This document shows, piece by piece, positions 1 through 8,599 of a stretch of 34,027 bases of DNA (position 1 is its first letter; every line of letters begins with the position of its first letter). A program made the position numbers and the translations under genes. This DNA is from B1 sp964355075 (lineage in GTDB: Bacteria; Bacteroidota; Bacteroidia; UKL13-3), in the NCBI GenBank assembly GCA_964355075.1, contig CAYHCF010000036.1, forward strand, positions 1 through 34,027, in the 5' to 3' direction. The notes beneath the pieces were generated by a model. That model searched no databases. It saw only the letters and a list, made by a program, of their open reading frames with translations, and was not told the origin of the DNA.

Positions 1-63
1 AATTTAGAATTAAGAATTTAGAATTAAGAATTTAGAATTAAGAATTTAGAATTAAGAATTAAG
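1..63. repeat. 14-bp AT-rich tandem repeat
   Basis: Four perfect consecutive copies of AATTTAGAATTAAG occupy 1-56, followed by a half copy (AATTAAG) at 57-63. Degenerate pieces such as AAGTGAAAAGTG and TTAAGAATTG continue to about 130. The array touches the window edge, so its full length is unknown. It lies just upstream of gldG. In related genomes that spacer would normally follow gldF, but gldF is not in view. No ORF runs through the array. Confidence 0.9.
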
Positions 64-215
64 AATTGAAAAGTGAAAAGTGAAAATTAAGAATTGAATA
101 TTAAGAATTGAAATTGAAAATACGATTGAAAAAAAAATACCGAATACTGATTATACCTTTTTGAAATCAAACAAATGGCAAGTATAAATCAGATATTTTA
201 AAATAGAATATTTAA

Positions 216-1916
216 ATGGCTCAGAATAAAAAAAGTATAAAATACCAAAGCATTACGCAGTTAATTCTGGTGATTGCACTGGTGGTACTGGCAAATTTAC
301 TGTTGAATGGCTTTTTTTTCAGGATTGATTTAACCAAAGAGAAAAGGTTCTCTTTAGCCGATGCAAGTAAAAAGTTGGCATCAAAGGTGTATCAACCTAT
401 GTATATTAAAGTTTATCTCGCAGGCGAATTTCCGGCAGGGTTCAAACGCTTAAGTAAATCGGCCAAAGAAATGCTGGATGAATTTAATGCGTACAGTAAC
501 AACAATATTCAGTATGAATTTATTGATCCGTTTAAAGACCTCGACGCAAAAAAAACAAATGATATTATCGTTGAATTGAGCAGTAAAGGCCTTCAACCTA
601 CCAATGTTCAAACAAATAAAGAAGATGAGTTTGCCCAGAAAATTATTGTTCCGGGGGCAATTGTTTATTATAAAGGCAGAGAGTTTCCAATTAATTTTTT
701 AAAAAGTCAGTTTGGTCAGGATCCTGAAGATGTAATTAACAGTTCTATCGAATTGCTGGAATATGAAATTGCCAATACCCTTAGAAAAGCCACTCAGATA
801 AAAAACAAAAAAATTGCCATCATCGAGGACCATGGCGAACTGGGACGATGGGACATGGCAGAAGCTCAGGCCATGCTCGATGAATATTATCATGTGGATC
901 GCTTGCCTTTGAGCATCCAGATCCCACAAAAACTGAATGATTATGCCGGTATCATTATTGCTAAACCCACGCTTGAAATTCCGGAATTCGATAAGTTTAA
1001 AATTGACCAGTTTATCATGAACGGCGGTAAGGTTTTATGGCTTGTTGAAACCCAGTTAGCAGATATGGATAGCTTACGTAGGGAAAACCTGTTTGTTACC
1101 AGCACCTATCCAACTAAAATTGAAGACATGTTGTTTAAATATGGTGTTCGCATAAATGGCAATATGGTTCAGGATCTGCAATGCAATGGTATACCAGTGC
1201 TAAGCGGAATGAAAAATGGTGTACCCCAACAAAAATTACTGCCATGGCCATTTTATCCGGTTGCCCCGGGTGCCAGTGATCATCCGATAGTTAAAAGCAT
1301 TGAACCGGTTTGGTTTCAATTTGCCAACAGCATAGATACGCTCAACAATCCCGACATTAAAAAAACCGTTTTGTTTCAGAGTTCGCCTTACTCCCGTTTA
1401 ATTTCAGCTCCTGTGCGGGTTGATTTGAATGTTGCCAGACTTGATTTGCAACCCGAAATGTTCAGGAGAAAAAGCCAAGGCAATTTTATTATGGGCGTTT
1501 TGCTGGAAGGGAAATTCAGATCCAATTTTGAGTACCGCTACGATCAAAAGGCAACTCCCGAATTACCTTTTAAAGACCATATAGATAACAACAAAATGAT
1601 TGTGTTTTCAGATGGAGATGTGATCAGAAATCAATTCAGCAAATCCAGCGGAGAAGTTTATCCTTTGGGCTACGACAGATACACCCGGGAGCAATTTGGA
1701 AATAAAAAATTAATCCTCAATTGCGTTGATTTTTTATGTGATGACAGTGGTATTATTGAAATAAGAGGAAAAGAAATTACACTGCGCTTACTCGATAAAG
1801 GTCTCATTAAAAAAGAACGCACTTTTTGGATTTTACTCAATATTTTGACACCCATTTTTGTTATCCTCCTGTTTGGGTTCATCAATAAATTTATCAGAAA
1901 AAGGAAATACGCTTAG
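216..1916 (+). CDS. gldG: gliding motility ABC-type auxiliary protein GldG
   Basis: This 566-aa protein resembles GldG, which in flavobacteria works with GldA (ATPase) and GldF (permease) in a putative ABC transporter needed for gliding and T9SS-linked functions. One membrane segment lies near residues 14-33, followed by the family hallmark around FFFRIDLTKEKRFSLADAS. A large extracytoplasmic domain follows, and a second membrane segment lies near 536-556 before a basic tail (KFIRKRKYA). Length and two-helix topology fit the family. The ATG at 216 has no Shine-Dalgarno, as usual in this phylum. The next gene begins 7 bp after the stop, so the two are probably cotranscribed. GldF and GldA are not in the window, so the presence of a full transporter is inferred. 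Confidence 0.88.
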   Translation: MAQNKKSIKYQSITQLILVIALVVLANLLLNGFFFRIDLTKEKRFSLADASKKLASKVYQPMYIKVYLAGEFPAGFKRLSKSAKEMLDEFNAYSNNNIQYEFIDPFKDLDAKKTNDIIVELSSKGLQPTNVQTNKEDEFAQKIIVPGAIVYYKGREFPINFLKSQFGQDPEDVINSSIELLEYEIANTLRKATQIKNKKIAIIEDHGELGRWDMAEAQAMLDEYYHVDRLPLSIQIPQKLNDYAGIIIAKPTLEIPEFDKFKIDQFIMNGGKVLWLVETQLADMDSLRRENLFVTSTYPTKIEDMLFKYGVRINGNMVQDLQCNGIPVLSGMKNGVPQQKLLPWPFYPVAPGASDHPIVKSIEPVWFQFANSIDTLNNPDIKKTVLFQSSPYSRLISAPVRVDLNVARLDLQPEMFRRKSQGNFIMGVLLEGKFRSNFEYRYDQKATPELPFKDHIDNNKMIVFSDGDVIRNQFSKSSGEVYPLGYDRYTREQFGNKKLILNCVDFLCDDSGIIEIRGKEITLRLLDKGLIKKERTFWILLNILTPIFVILLFGFINKFIRKRKYA

Positions 1917-1923
1917 AATCTAT

Positions 1924-2955
1924 ATGAATCGAAATACACGCATCCTGTTATTGGCTGTTATTCTTTTAGGCATTACCTATTGGATCGTCAGCAAAAAAAA
2001 ATGGAGTACCGCAGTAAAACAAGTTGATGAGTTCGCTATTAAAGATACTGCCTCGGTTACAAAAATATTTATGGCCAATAAAAGCGGAATCAGAATATTA
2101 TTGGAGCGCCAACCCGACAATACCTGGACTTTTAATAAAAAAGGAATTGCGGATGAACCGAAAATCAGATTGCTTTTGGAAACCCTGCACGATATTCAAA
2201 TTCAACGGCCGGTACCACCCAGTATGCACAATGGCGTTATTGCCATCCTGGCCAGTAAAGGAATAAAAACCGAAATTTATAGTGGGGAAAAATTGATAAA
2301 AACAATATATGTGGGAAGTGAAACGCCTGAAAAAATAGGAACCTATATGCTTTTGGAAGGTTCGGATCAGGCTTATTCCCTGCATATACCCGGCTTTGTT
2401 GGGTATTTAACGCCAAGGTTCTTTCTGGATGAATTAAAATGGAGAAGCAAAATTGTTTTTAATGAGAATTTCAATTCAATCCAAACGCTAAAAGTAGTCT
2501 ATCCCAATAATCCGGAAGCTTCATTTTTATATAATAAAGATGTTTTTAAAAGGGATGGCACACTCGAAAGCCAAAATGGAGGCAGGATTCAGGCCGATTC
2601 GAAAAAGGTAGAATTCTATTTATCTGGCTATAAAAATTTGTTTGTGGAAGGTTATTATGATGAAGGAACTTTTACAGTTCATGACAGAGATTCCCTTTTA
2701 CTACTGAAACCATTTTGTGAAATTGAGTTGAAAACGGTTTCTAATAAAACCACCTATTTAACGGTTTACGCCAAACCCATCGGAAGACGGTCAAAACAAC
2801 AATATGATAATAATGATAATCCTTTAACCCTGGATCCCGAAAAATATTTTGCCATCATCAATAAATTTCCTGCGGTAGCATCTATTCAGGAGTATAATTT
2901 TGGCAGGTTATTTAAAAAACTGTCTGATTTTAAGAATATTCATAAAACTCCTTAA
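1924..2955 (+). CDS. DUF4340 domain protein
   Basis: This is a 343-aa membrane-anchored protein of the DUF4340 family. The ATG at 1924 is preferred: it gives MNRNTRILLLAVILLGITYW, an N-terminal membrane anchor at about residues 6-22, and starts 7 bp after gldG. The longer open frame from 1858 would overlap gldG and put unrelated residues ahead of the anchor. The rest is predicted to be outside the cytoplasm, with alternating beta-type segments and no catalytic motif that I can see. DUF4340 proteins are often encoded next to GldG-like ABC auxiliary proteins, which suggests a role in the same envelope complex. That role is inference from gene order. Confidence 0.8.
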   Translation: MNRNTRILLLAVILLGITYWIVSKKKWSTAVKQVDEFAIKDTASVTKIFMANKSGIRILLERQPDNTWTFNKKGIADEPKIRLLLETLHDIQIQRPVPPSMHNGVIAILASKGIKTEIYSGEKLIKTIYVGSETPEKIGTYMLLEGSDQAYSLHIPGFVGYLTPRFFLDELKWRSKIVFNENFNSIQTLKVVYPNNPEASFLYNKDVFKRDGTLESQNGGRIQADSKKVEFYLSGYKNLFVEGYYDEGTFTVHDRDSLLLLKPFCEIELKTVSNKTTYLTVYAKPIGRRSKQQYDNNDNPLTLDPEKYFAIINKFPAVASIQEYNFGRLFKKLSDFKNIHKTP

Positions 2956-2974
2956 TTTGCAGTAAATCTAAGCA

Positions 2975-4249
2975 ATGGATAATCCTTCTTTCATCATAAT
3001 TGGCAGTATCATTTTTTCAGCATTTTTTGCCGGAATTGAAATTGCCTTTATTTCGGCTAATAAGTTGCTGATTGAACTAAAAAACAAACAAGGTAGCGTT
3101 TATGCGCAATTGCTTTCACCCTTCGTTGCCAACCCTTCTAAATTTATCAGCACTACCCTAATCGGAAACAATATTGGGTTAGTTGTTTATGGTATTTATA
3201 TGGCCAGTGTGCTCGAAAACAACCTTACTCAACTTATACCTGAATTAGAACACAGCCGTTTTATATTACTGCTTTTTCAAACGCTGATATCAACCCTCAT
3301 AGTTTTGGTTACGGCTGAATTTCTGCCCAAAGTGCTTTTTCGCATTAATCCCGACAGCGTATTAGAAGTTCTGGTATTTCCATTTATTGTATTTTATTAC
3401 CTGTTCTGGCCAATGGTTCACTTTATCATCTGGCTTTCAAAGATAATTTTGAGTAAGGTTTCCGGCGATCAGTTTACCGAAAATACGCCTGCTTTCAGTA
3501 AGGTAGATCTGGATCAGTACATTTCTCAAATAAACGAGCAGGATTTACCCGATGATATTGAAGTGGACACTGAGATATTCAAAAATGCGCTTGATTTTAG
3601 CACGATTAAAGTGCGCGAATGCATCATACCGCGTACCGAGTTGGTAGGTGTAGAAATTAATACAAGTATCGAAGCGCTGCAGCATAAATTTATCAAAACA
3701 GGATTATCAAAAATTTTGATTTTCGATCAGAAGGAAGATCAGATTATTGGATACGTGCATCAAAAGGAAATGTTTAAAAAACCTAAGAGTATCAAAAGCA
3801 TTCTTATTTCCATTGAAATTGCCACTGAAACCATGTCCATTCTGGATTTACTGAATCGATTCATCAAAACCCGCAAAAGCATCGCTATGGTAGTGGATGA
3901 ATTGGGAGGAACAGCAGGAATCATTACCATTGAAGACATTATGGAGGAGGTTTTTGGCGAAATAGAAGACGAACATGACATTGGGGATTTGACCGAAGAA
4001 AAAATCAATGATATGGAATTCAGATTTTCGGCCCGGCTTGAAATCAATTACCTAAACAACGAATACAATTTAAACATTCCCGAAGGTGACTACCAAACAT
4101 TAGGCGGACTCATTTTTGAACGGCATGAGAACATCCCAACTCAGGGCGAAAAAATTATCATCGATTCTTTTGAAATGACAGTAGAATCTATTCACCATAC
4201 CAAAATGGGCATTATCCGAATGAAATTATTGGAAAATCCCACCGGTTGA
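2975..4249 (+). CDS. CNNM/CorC-type (hemolysin-family) membrane protein with CBS domains
   Basis: This 424-aa protein has the layout of the CNNM/HlyC-CorC family. An N-terminal DUF21 membrane domain with about four hydrophobic helices covers roughly residues 3-150. A pair of CBS domains starts near 215 (RECIIPRTELVGVEI) and includes VDELGGTAGIITIEDIMEE. A C-terminal CorC_HlyC domain spans about 350-420 (YQTLGGLIFER). Family members are linked to Mg2+/Co2+ efflux or to membrane damage responses; the name hemolysin is historical. GldE of gliding bacteria belongs to the same superfamily. The position behind gldG makes a GldE-like role possible, but I cannot separate GldE from general CNNM members by eye. 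The gene starts 19 bp after the DUF4340 stop and ends 3 bp before a convergent gene. Confidence 0.85.
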   Translation: MDNPSFIIIGSIIFSAFFAGIEIAFISANKLLIELKNKQGSVYAQLLSPFVANPSKFISTTLIGNNIGLVVYGIYMASVLENNLTQLIPELEHSRFILLLFQTLISTLIVLVTAEFLPKVLFRINPDSVLEVLVFPFIVFYYLFWPMVHFIIWLSKIILSKVSGDQFTENTPAFSKVDLDQYISQINEQDLPDDIEVDTEIFKNALDFSTIKVRECIIPRTELVGVEINTSIEALQHKFIKTGLSKILIFDQKEDQIIGYVHQKEMFKKPKSIKSILISIEIATETMSILDLLNRFIKTRKSIAMVVDELGGTAGIITIEDIMEEVFGEIEDEHDIGDLTEEKINDMEFRFSARLEINYLNNEYNLNIPEGDYQTLGGLIFERHENIPTQGEKIIIDSFEMTVESIHHTKMGIIRMKLLENPTG

Positions 4250-4252
4250 TCC

Positions 4253-4708
4253 CTACACGATTCCCAAAATTTTTATTTTTTTGCCATTTAATTTATAAAA
4301 ATCACCCGATTTTTTGCCTGCCAATGCCTTGCTCAATGGTGTTTCCGGCGATAAAACCATCACCTTTTTTTCATCAACCCTTACGTATCCAATGGCGGCT
4401 GCAATGTAAAACCAGCCTAGTTCGGTTTGAACCAAAGCACCCGTTTGGGATAATTTATAGGTGCCGGTTGGGGACAATTTTTTTAAATGGTCCAACTCCA
4501 TTTGAAAGGCCAACATTTGTTTGGCATTCATCTCTCTGGCCAATTGGCTCATGGCTCTGCCTGTTTCGTATTTATCGCCCATGCTGCTCTTCTCTTCTGC
4601 ATTGGCTGCCTCCTGGGCTTCATGCATAGCTGTTTTAGCATAGGCAATTTTTTCTAAAATCAAGGCTTCAGCAGCCTCGAAAACTTTTGTTTTAAAAACC
4701 AAATCCAT
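4253..4708 (-). CDS. GreA-like small protein (coiled coil plus GreA/GreB C-terminal-type domain)
   Basis: This 151-aa protein has an alpha-helical, Ala/Glu-rich N-terminal half (about residues 8-75) carrying the acidic turn EEKSSMGDKYETGR at about 38-51. Its compact C-terminal half has SPETPLSKALAGKKSGD at about 120-136. That tail resembles the FKBP-like domain of GreA/GreB/Rnk, where 'SP-x-SPLG-AL-GK-x-GD' type segments are common. The ATG at 4708 is chosen because homologues I recall begin close to this point (MDLVFKTK). The longer open frame to 4813 would run into an intergenic repeat. Close relatives in Bacteroidota are often labelled 3-oxoacyl-ACP synthase, but no ketosynthase motif is present. 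A role at the RNA polymerase secondary channel is inference. Confidence 0.7.
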   Translation of the reverse strand: MDLVFKTKVFEAAEALILEKIAYAKTAMHEAQEAANAEEKSSMGDKYETGRAMSQLAREMNAKQMLAFQMELDHLKKLSPTGTYKLSQTGALVQTELGWFYIAAAIGYVRVDEKKVMVLSPETPLSKALAGKKSGDFYKLNGKKIKILGIV

Positions 4709-4790
4709 TGTGCAAGGATACTGATTTCTGTTTGCATCAATAAAAAGTATATTTTTGCCTTTGGCTGAACCAGATTTTGATAGCTCTTTT

Positions 4791-4854
4791 GCCACAAAGA
4801 CGGAAAGGCGCAAAGCCCTATCCTAAAAACTTAGCGTCTTAGCGCCTTAGTGGC
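4791..4854. repeat. imperfect inverted repeat, copy 1 (GCCACAAAG... / ...CTTAGTGGC)
   Basis: Two 25-nt arms at 4791-4815 and 4830-4854 are imperfect reverse complements, matching at 19 of 25 positions by my hand count, with a 14-nt spacer. The arms begin GCCACAAAGACG and end GCGCCTTAGTGGC. The element sits in the divergent spacer between the GreA-like gene and the thiolase gene. A related copy is at 11116-11166. Confidence 0.85.
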
Positions 4855-4897
4855 AAGAAGCATAAGAAAGGTTGTAGAATAAATATAATAAAATAAA

Positions 4898-6094
4898 ATG
4901 AAAGATGTTTTTGTAATTGATGCAGTACGTACACCTATCGGCAAATATGCCGGGGCATTGAGTTCTATCAGACCGGATGATTTGGCTGCATTTGCCATTA
5001 AAGCCTTGCTGGAACGCAATCCCCATATTGAGGTTAGCGACATTGAAGATGTAATTTTAGGTTGTGCCAACCAGGCCGGCGAAGACAACAGAAATGTTGC
5101 CCGCATGGCATTATTATTGGCAGGTTTGCCAGTAACTGTAGGAGGAAATACGGTAAACCGATTATGCGCAAGTAGTTTGCAAAGCGTGATGGATGCCAGC
5201 CGGGCAATTGCTGTTGGCGATGGAGAACTATACATTGCCGGAGGCGTTGAAAGCATGACCCGTGCTCCTTTTGTGATGGCCAAAGCAGATTCGGCATTTA
5301 ACCGCGTAAGCGAAATTTTCGATACCACCATCGGCTGGCGTTTTACCAATAAAGCTTTATCGGCCTTACACCACCCTTTTAGCATGGGCGAAACAGCCGA
5401 AAATGTAGCCGATAAATGGAAGATATCCCGTGAGGATCAGGATAAGTTTGCCTTCTACTCCCAAAGTAAATACCAGGCAGCTCACCAGGCCAATCGCTTT
5501 GCCGAAGAAATAGTTGCAGTTCCCATTCCACAGAAAAAAGGAGAACCGGTTTTATTTGCAAAAGATGAACATCCGCGTTTGAGTTCCATGGATGAGCTGG
5601 CAAAATTGAAACCTGCTTTCAAAAAGGAAGGCAGTGTGACAGCAGGAAATTCGAGTGGCATCAATGATGGATCAGCCATGTTGCTGCTGGCAAGTGAAGA
5701 TGCAATAAAACGTTATAACCTGAAACCCATAGCCCGCATTGTTTCCAGAGCCATTGCCGGTGTTGACCCGTCCATGATGGGAATTGGACCGGTTCCGGCT
5801 ACTCAAAAAGCACTCAAAAGAGCAGGATTAACCGTACAAGATTTAGGATTAATTGAACTCAACGAGGCCTTTGCCTCACAAAGTTTGGCATGCTTACGTG
5901 ATCTGGATCTGAATCCGGAAATCGTAAACGTTAATGGTGGAGCTATTGCTTTGGGACATCCATTGGGCGCCAGCGGTTCCAGAATAAGTGCAACTTTAAT
6001 TCATGAAATGCAGAAAAGGAAAGTGCGATATGGATTGGCCACCATGTGCATTGGCGTGGGACAAGGGGCAGCTATTGTTTTCGAAACCCTGTGA
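4898..6094 (+). CDS. thiolase (acetyl-CoA C-acyltransferase, PcaF/PaaJ-like)
   Basis: This is a complete 398-aa thiolase, which condenses or cleaves 3-ketoacyl-CoA with CoA. The acyl-accepting cysteine is Cys90 in NRLCASSLQS. NEAFASQ gives the second conserved loop. His354 lies in GGAIALGHPLGASG, and Cys384 in CIGVGQG is the acid/base cysteine. The stretch DTTIGWRF followed by METAENVADKW-like residues resembles 3-oxoadipyl-CoA thiolases (PcaF/PaaJ). No aromatic-degradation genes lie nearby, so fatty-acid oxidation or acetoacetyl-CoA synthesis is equally possible. The protein is expected to be a cytoplasmic tetramer. The ATG at 4898 gives the standard start MKDVFVIDAVRTPIGKY. Confidence 0.92.
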   Translation: MKDVFVIDAVRTPIGKYAGALSSIRPDDLAAFAIKALLERNPHIEVSDIEDVILGCANQAGEDNRNVARMALLLAGLPVTVGGNTVNRLCASSLQSVMDASRAIAVGDGELYIAGGVESMTRAPFVMAKADSAFNRVSEIFDTTIGWRFTNKALSALHHPFSMGETAENVADKWKISREDQDKFAFYSQSKYQAAHQANRFAEEIVAVPIPQKKGEPVLFAKDEHPRLSSMDELAKLKPAFKKEGSVTAGNSSGINDGSAMLLLASEDAIKRYNLKPIARIVSRAIAGVDPSMMGIGPVPATQKALKRAGLTVQDLGLIELNEAFASQSLACLRDLDLNPEIVNVNGGAIALGHPLGASGSRISATLIHEMQKRKVRYGLATMCIGVGQGAAIVFETL

Positions 6095-6176
6095 TGAATA
6101 CTATTATATAAGTTCAAGCGTTTTTCAACCTATAAACGCATTCGAATTCATTTCATTCGGTTAATCATTCACAAAT

Positions 6177-7133
6177 ATGAAACGCAATTTATTGTTTGTT
6201 TTCCTGCTATCAACCCTTATTGGGTTCAGCCAAAATCGTGTTCGCCTCGATGTAAAAAACGATAAAGTTGGCTATACCGTTTGGGATGAAAAGGACAGCG
6301 TAATCATTCATATTGATCCAATTTTCGATTACATTTCTGTATATGTTGAAACAAGAATTGGAGATATTTATTTGGGTGAATTTTATTATGATGTAAAATC
6401 CTGCTGCGATACTGAATATATGGAAGTCCCTATTGATCCAAATGATCCAACACGCACCCGGGTTGATACAATCATAACTGACCAGAAGACGGTGGTTCCA
6501 AACAAATTACTGATTGCAAAAAAGAGCGGTTTATGGGGTTTGCTTAATCTGGATGGAAGCGAAGCCCTGCCTTTTATTTATGATTCTATCTGGATTTTGA
6601 CGAATCGACATGCTGCTGAAAACAGTCCACTGTTTATCCTCATCAAAAACAAAAGAATAGCCTTGGCAAACCAAAAAAAGGAAATGGTTTTGAGCAGTGA
6701 AATATTTCAGAAATATTATCCCAAACTTACTTTAACTGAGCAAGAAGATTTATTGAATATTGCCTTATTTAACAATAAATTGATTGTACAACAAGGGGGC
6801 AAGTTTGTGGATACCACTTTTTTTGTGAAAGCAAGATACGCGAAAATTAAGGGAGTAAAACAAAAAGCAAGACTACCGGCCTATTACTATAACGAGTTTT
6901 TTTTCAGTGGAGGAAAATTCAATGTACTGAACCTAAAGAAAAACCACTTATTGTTTGGCAATTGGCAGAATAAAATTTTGCTCAGGTTTACCTCAAAAAC
7001 TGAATTGGAAACTCCGCTGATTATGGATTTAACCAAAAGGAAATCGGTGATGGCGGCTTATAAACAATATATTGAGATAAAGGAAAAGATAAAAGTTGAT
7101 TATATCGTTGAACCCTTTATGAATGGAAAATAG
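6177..7133 (+). CDS. secreted protein of unknown function with one WG-type repeat
   Basis: This 318-aa protein starts with a clear signal peptide (MKRNLLFVFLLSTLIGFSQ, cleavage near residue 19-20). Around residues 114-137 it has SGLWGLLNLDGSEALPFIYD, which matches the pattern of a single WG repeat (Trp120-Gly121); such repeats usually come in several copies. A Cys-Cys pair occurs at about 77-78 (SCCDTE). No catalytic motif is evident. The gene stands alone between the thiolase and isocitrate dehydrogenase genes on the same strand, with spacers of 82 and 121 bp. I cannot assign a function; a periplasmic or surface location is inferred from the signal peptide. Confidence 0.75.
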   Translation: MKRNLLFVFLLSTLIGFSQNRVRLDVKNDKVGYTVWDEKDSVIIHIDPIFDYISVYVETRIGDIYLGEFYYDVKSCCDTEYMEVPIDPNDPTRTRVDTIITDQKTVVPNKLLIAKKSGLWGLLNLDGSEALPFIYDSIWILTNRHAAENSPLFILIKNKRIALANQKKEMVLSSEIFQKYYPKLTLTEQEDLLNIALFNNKLIVQQGGKFVDTTFFVKARYAKIKGVKQKARLPAYYYNEFFFSGGKFNVLNLKKNHLLFGNWQNKILLRFTSKTELETPLIMDLTKRKSVMAAYKQYIEIKEKIKVDYIVEPFMNGK

Positions 7134-7254
7134 AAGTCCCCTGCAAATCTTCTCTCCAATATTTTCTTACAAAAATCATATCTGCATCACTTATTTTATT
7201 GAGTATTTTAGCTAATATTGAACCAAAATATTACTAAAAAATAATCCCATTAAG

Positions 7255-8484
7255 ATGAGCAAAATAAAAGTACAAAACCCTGTTGTTGAGTTGGATGGAG
7301 ATGAAATGACCCGAATTATCTGGAAATTTATCAAAGACAAACTAATCCTTCCTTACCTTGAACTCGATATTAAATATTATGATTTGGGCATGGAATACCG
7401 CGACCAAACCAACGATCAGGTAACCATTGATGCAGCCGAAGCCATCAAAAAATACCATGTGGGCATCAAATGCGCCACCATCACACCCGATGAAGCCCGC
7501 GTAAAAGAATTTTCGCTGAAACAAATGTGGAAGAGTCCGAATGGTACCATCCGAAATATTTTAGATGGAACTGTTTTTCGTGAGCCCATCGTTTGTAAAA
7601 ACGTACCCCGTTTGGTTCCAAACTGGACCGCCCCCATCTGTATTGGTCGTCATGCTTTTGGTGATCAGTACAAGGCTACTGATTTTGTGACAAAAGGAAA
7701 AGGGAAATTGACCATCAAATTTGAAGGCGAAGACGGAACGATAAATGAAATGGAAGTGTATAATTTCAAAGGAGATGGCGTAGCCCTGGCTATGTACAAT
7801 ACCGATGAAAGCATTATGGGTTTTGCCCGTGCCTGCTTTAACCAGGCAATTACAAAAAAATGGCCATTATACCTTTCTACCAAAAACACCATTCTTAAAA
7901 AATACGATGGCAGGTTTAAAGATATCTTTCAGGAAATTTATGTGAATGAGTTCAAAACCAAAATGGATGAAATCGGTATTACCTACGAGCACCGTTTAAT
8001 TGACGATATGGTTGCCTCTGCCTTAAAATGGAATGGCAATTTTGTATGGGCATGTAAAAACTATGATGGCGATGTACAAAGCGATACCGTTGCTCAGGGT
8101 TTTGGTTCCTTAGGTTTAATGACATCCGTTCTGATCACTCCCGATGGTAAAACCATGGAAGCTGAAGCGGCACATGGAACCGTTACACGCCACTACCGCG
8201 AACACCAGGCCGGTAACCCAACATCAACCAACCCGATTGCCAGTATTTTTGCCTGGACAAGAGGTTTGGCGTTCAGAGGAAAATTAGATAATAACCAGGA
8301 ATTGATTGATTTCTGCACCGCATTGGAAGAAGTATGTGTGGAGGTAGTTGAATCAGGCAAAATGACCAAGGATTTAGCCATTTGTATGCATGGAAACAAA
8401 CTGAACCATGGTGAACATTACCTGTACACCGAAGAGTTTTTAGATGCTTTGGATCAGGGCCTCAAATTACGTTTGGGGAAGTAG
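7255..8484 (+). CDS. icd: isocitrate dehydrogenase, NADP-dependent (eukaryotic-like dimeric type)
   Basis: This 409-aa enzyme catalyses oxidative decarboxylation of isocitrate to 2-oxoglutarate in the TCA cycle, making NADPH. It aligns with the type II, eukaryote-like subfamily rather than with E. coli Icd. Substrate residues are visible in SPNGTIRNILDGTVFREP (Arg100, Arg109) and ICIGRHAFGDQY. Arg132 in the latter falls at the same number as the well-known Arg132 of human IDH1. Metal-binding aspartates lie in RLIDDMVA and NYDGDVQSD. The NADP-binding segment includes GTVTRHYREHQAGN, then TSTNPIASIFAWTRGL. Length is typical, and the ATG at 7255 gives the expected MSKIKVQNPVVELDGDEMTR start. It stands as a single gene. 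Confidence 0.96.
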   Translation: MSKIKVQNPVVELDGDEMTRIIWKFIKDKLILPYLELDIKYYDLGMEYRDQTNDQVTIDAAEAIKKYHVGIKCATITPDEARVKEFSLKQMWKSPNGTIRNILDGTVFREPIVCKNVPRLVPNWTAPICIGRHAFGDQYKATDFVTKGKGKLTIKFEGEDGTINEMEVYNFKGDGVALAMYNTDESIMGFARACFNQAITKKWPLYLSTKNTILKKYDGRFKDIFQEIYVNEFKTKMDEIGITYEHRLIDDMVASALKWNGNFVWACKNYDGDVQSDTVAQGFGSLGLMTSVLITPDGKTMEAEAAHGTVTRHYREHQAGNPTSTNPIASIFAWTRGLAFRGKLDNNQELIDFCTALEEVCVEVVESGKMTKDLAICMHGNKLNHGEHYLYTEEFLDALDQGLKLRLGK

Positions 8485-8490
8485 CTAGAA

Positions 8491-8575
8491 ATGGGATATG
8501 TGAGATGAGAAATGTGAGGTGAGTGAATTCAGCGAAAATCAGCGAATTCATTTGCGTGAATCTGCGAGAAAACAA
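8491..8575. repeat. degenerate low-complexity spacer repeat (GAGATGAG / CAGCGAA...CTGCGAG)
   Basis: The convergent spacer after icd holds purine-rich near-repeats (GATATGTGAGATGAGAAATG, GAGGTGAG) at about 8495-8523. At 8528-8569 the core GCG recurs with AAT/GAAT spacing: TTCAGCGAAAATCAGCGAAT, then TTGCGTGAATCTGCGAGAAA. This kind of sequence recurs in many environmental bacterial genomes. It has no ORF and no convincing terminator stem. Confidence 0.65.
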
Positions 8576-8599
8576 GAAACGGAAAGGTCAATCGGTTTT

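Noticed and set aside
1..63. CRISPR or origin iterons
   Set aside because: The 14-bp units are directly adjacent with no spacers, and no replication initiator gene or DnaA-box cluster is nearby.
2975..4249. Firm assignment as gldE
   Set aside because: The domain layout fits both GldE and ordinary CNNM/CorC proteins, and the usual gldD neighbour is absent. Only the family was called.
5034..5679. Minus-strand open frames inside the thiolase gene
   Set aside because: They are antisense shadows of a well-conserved coding gene, with no recognisable product.
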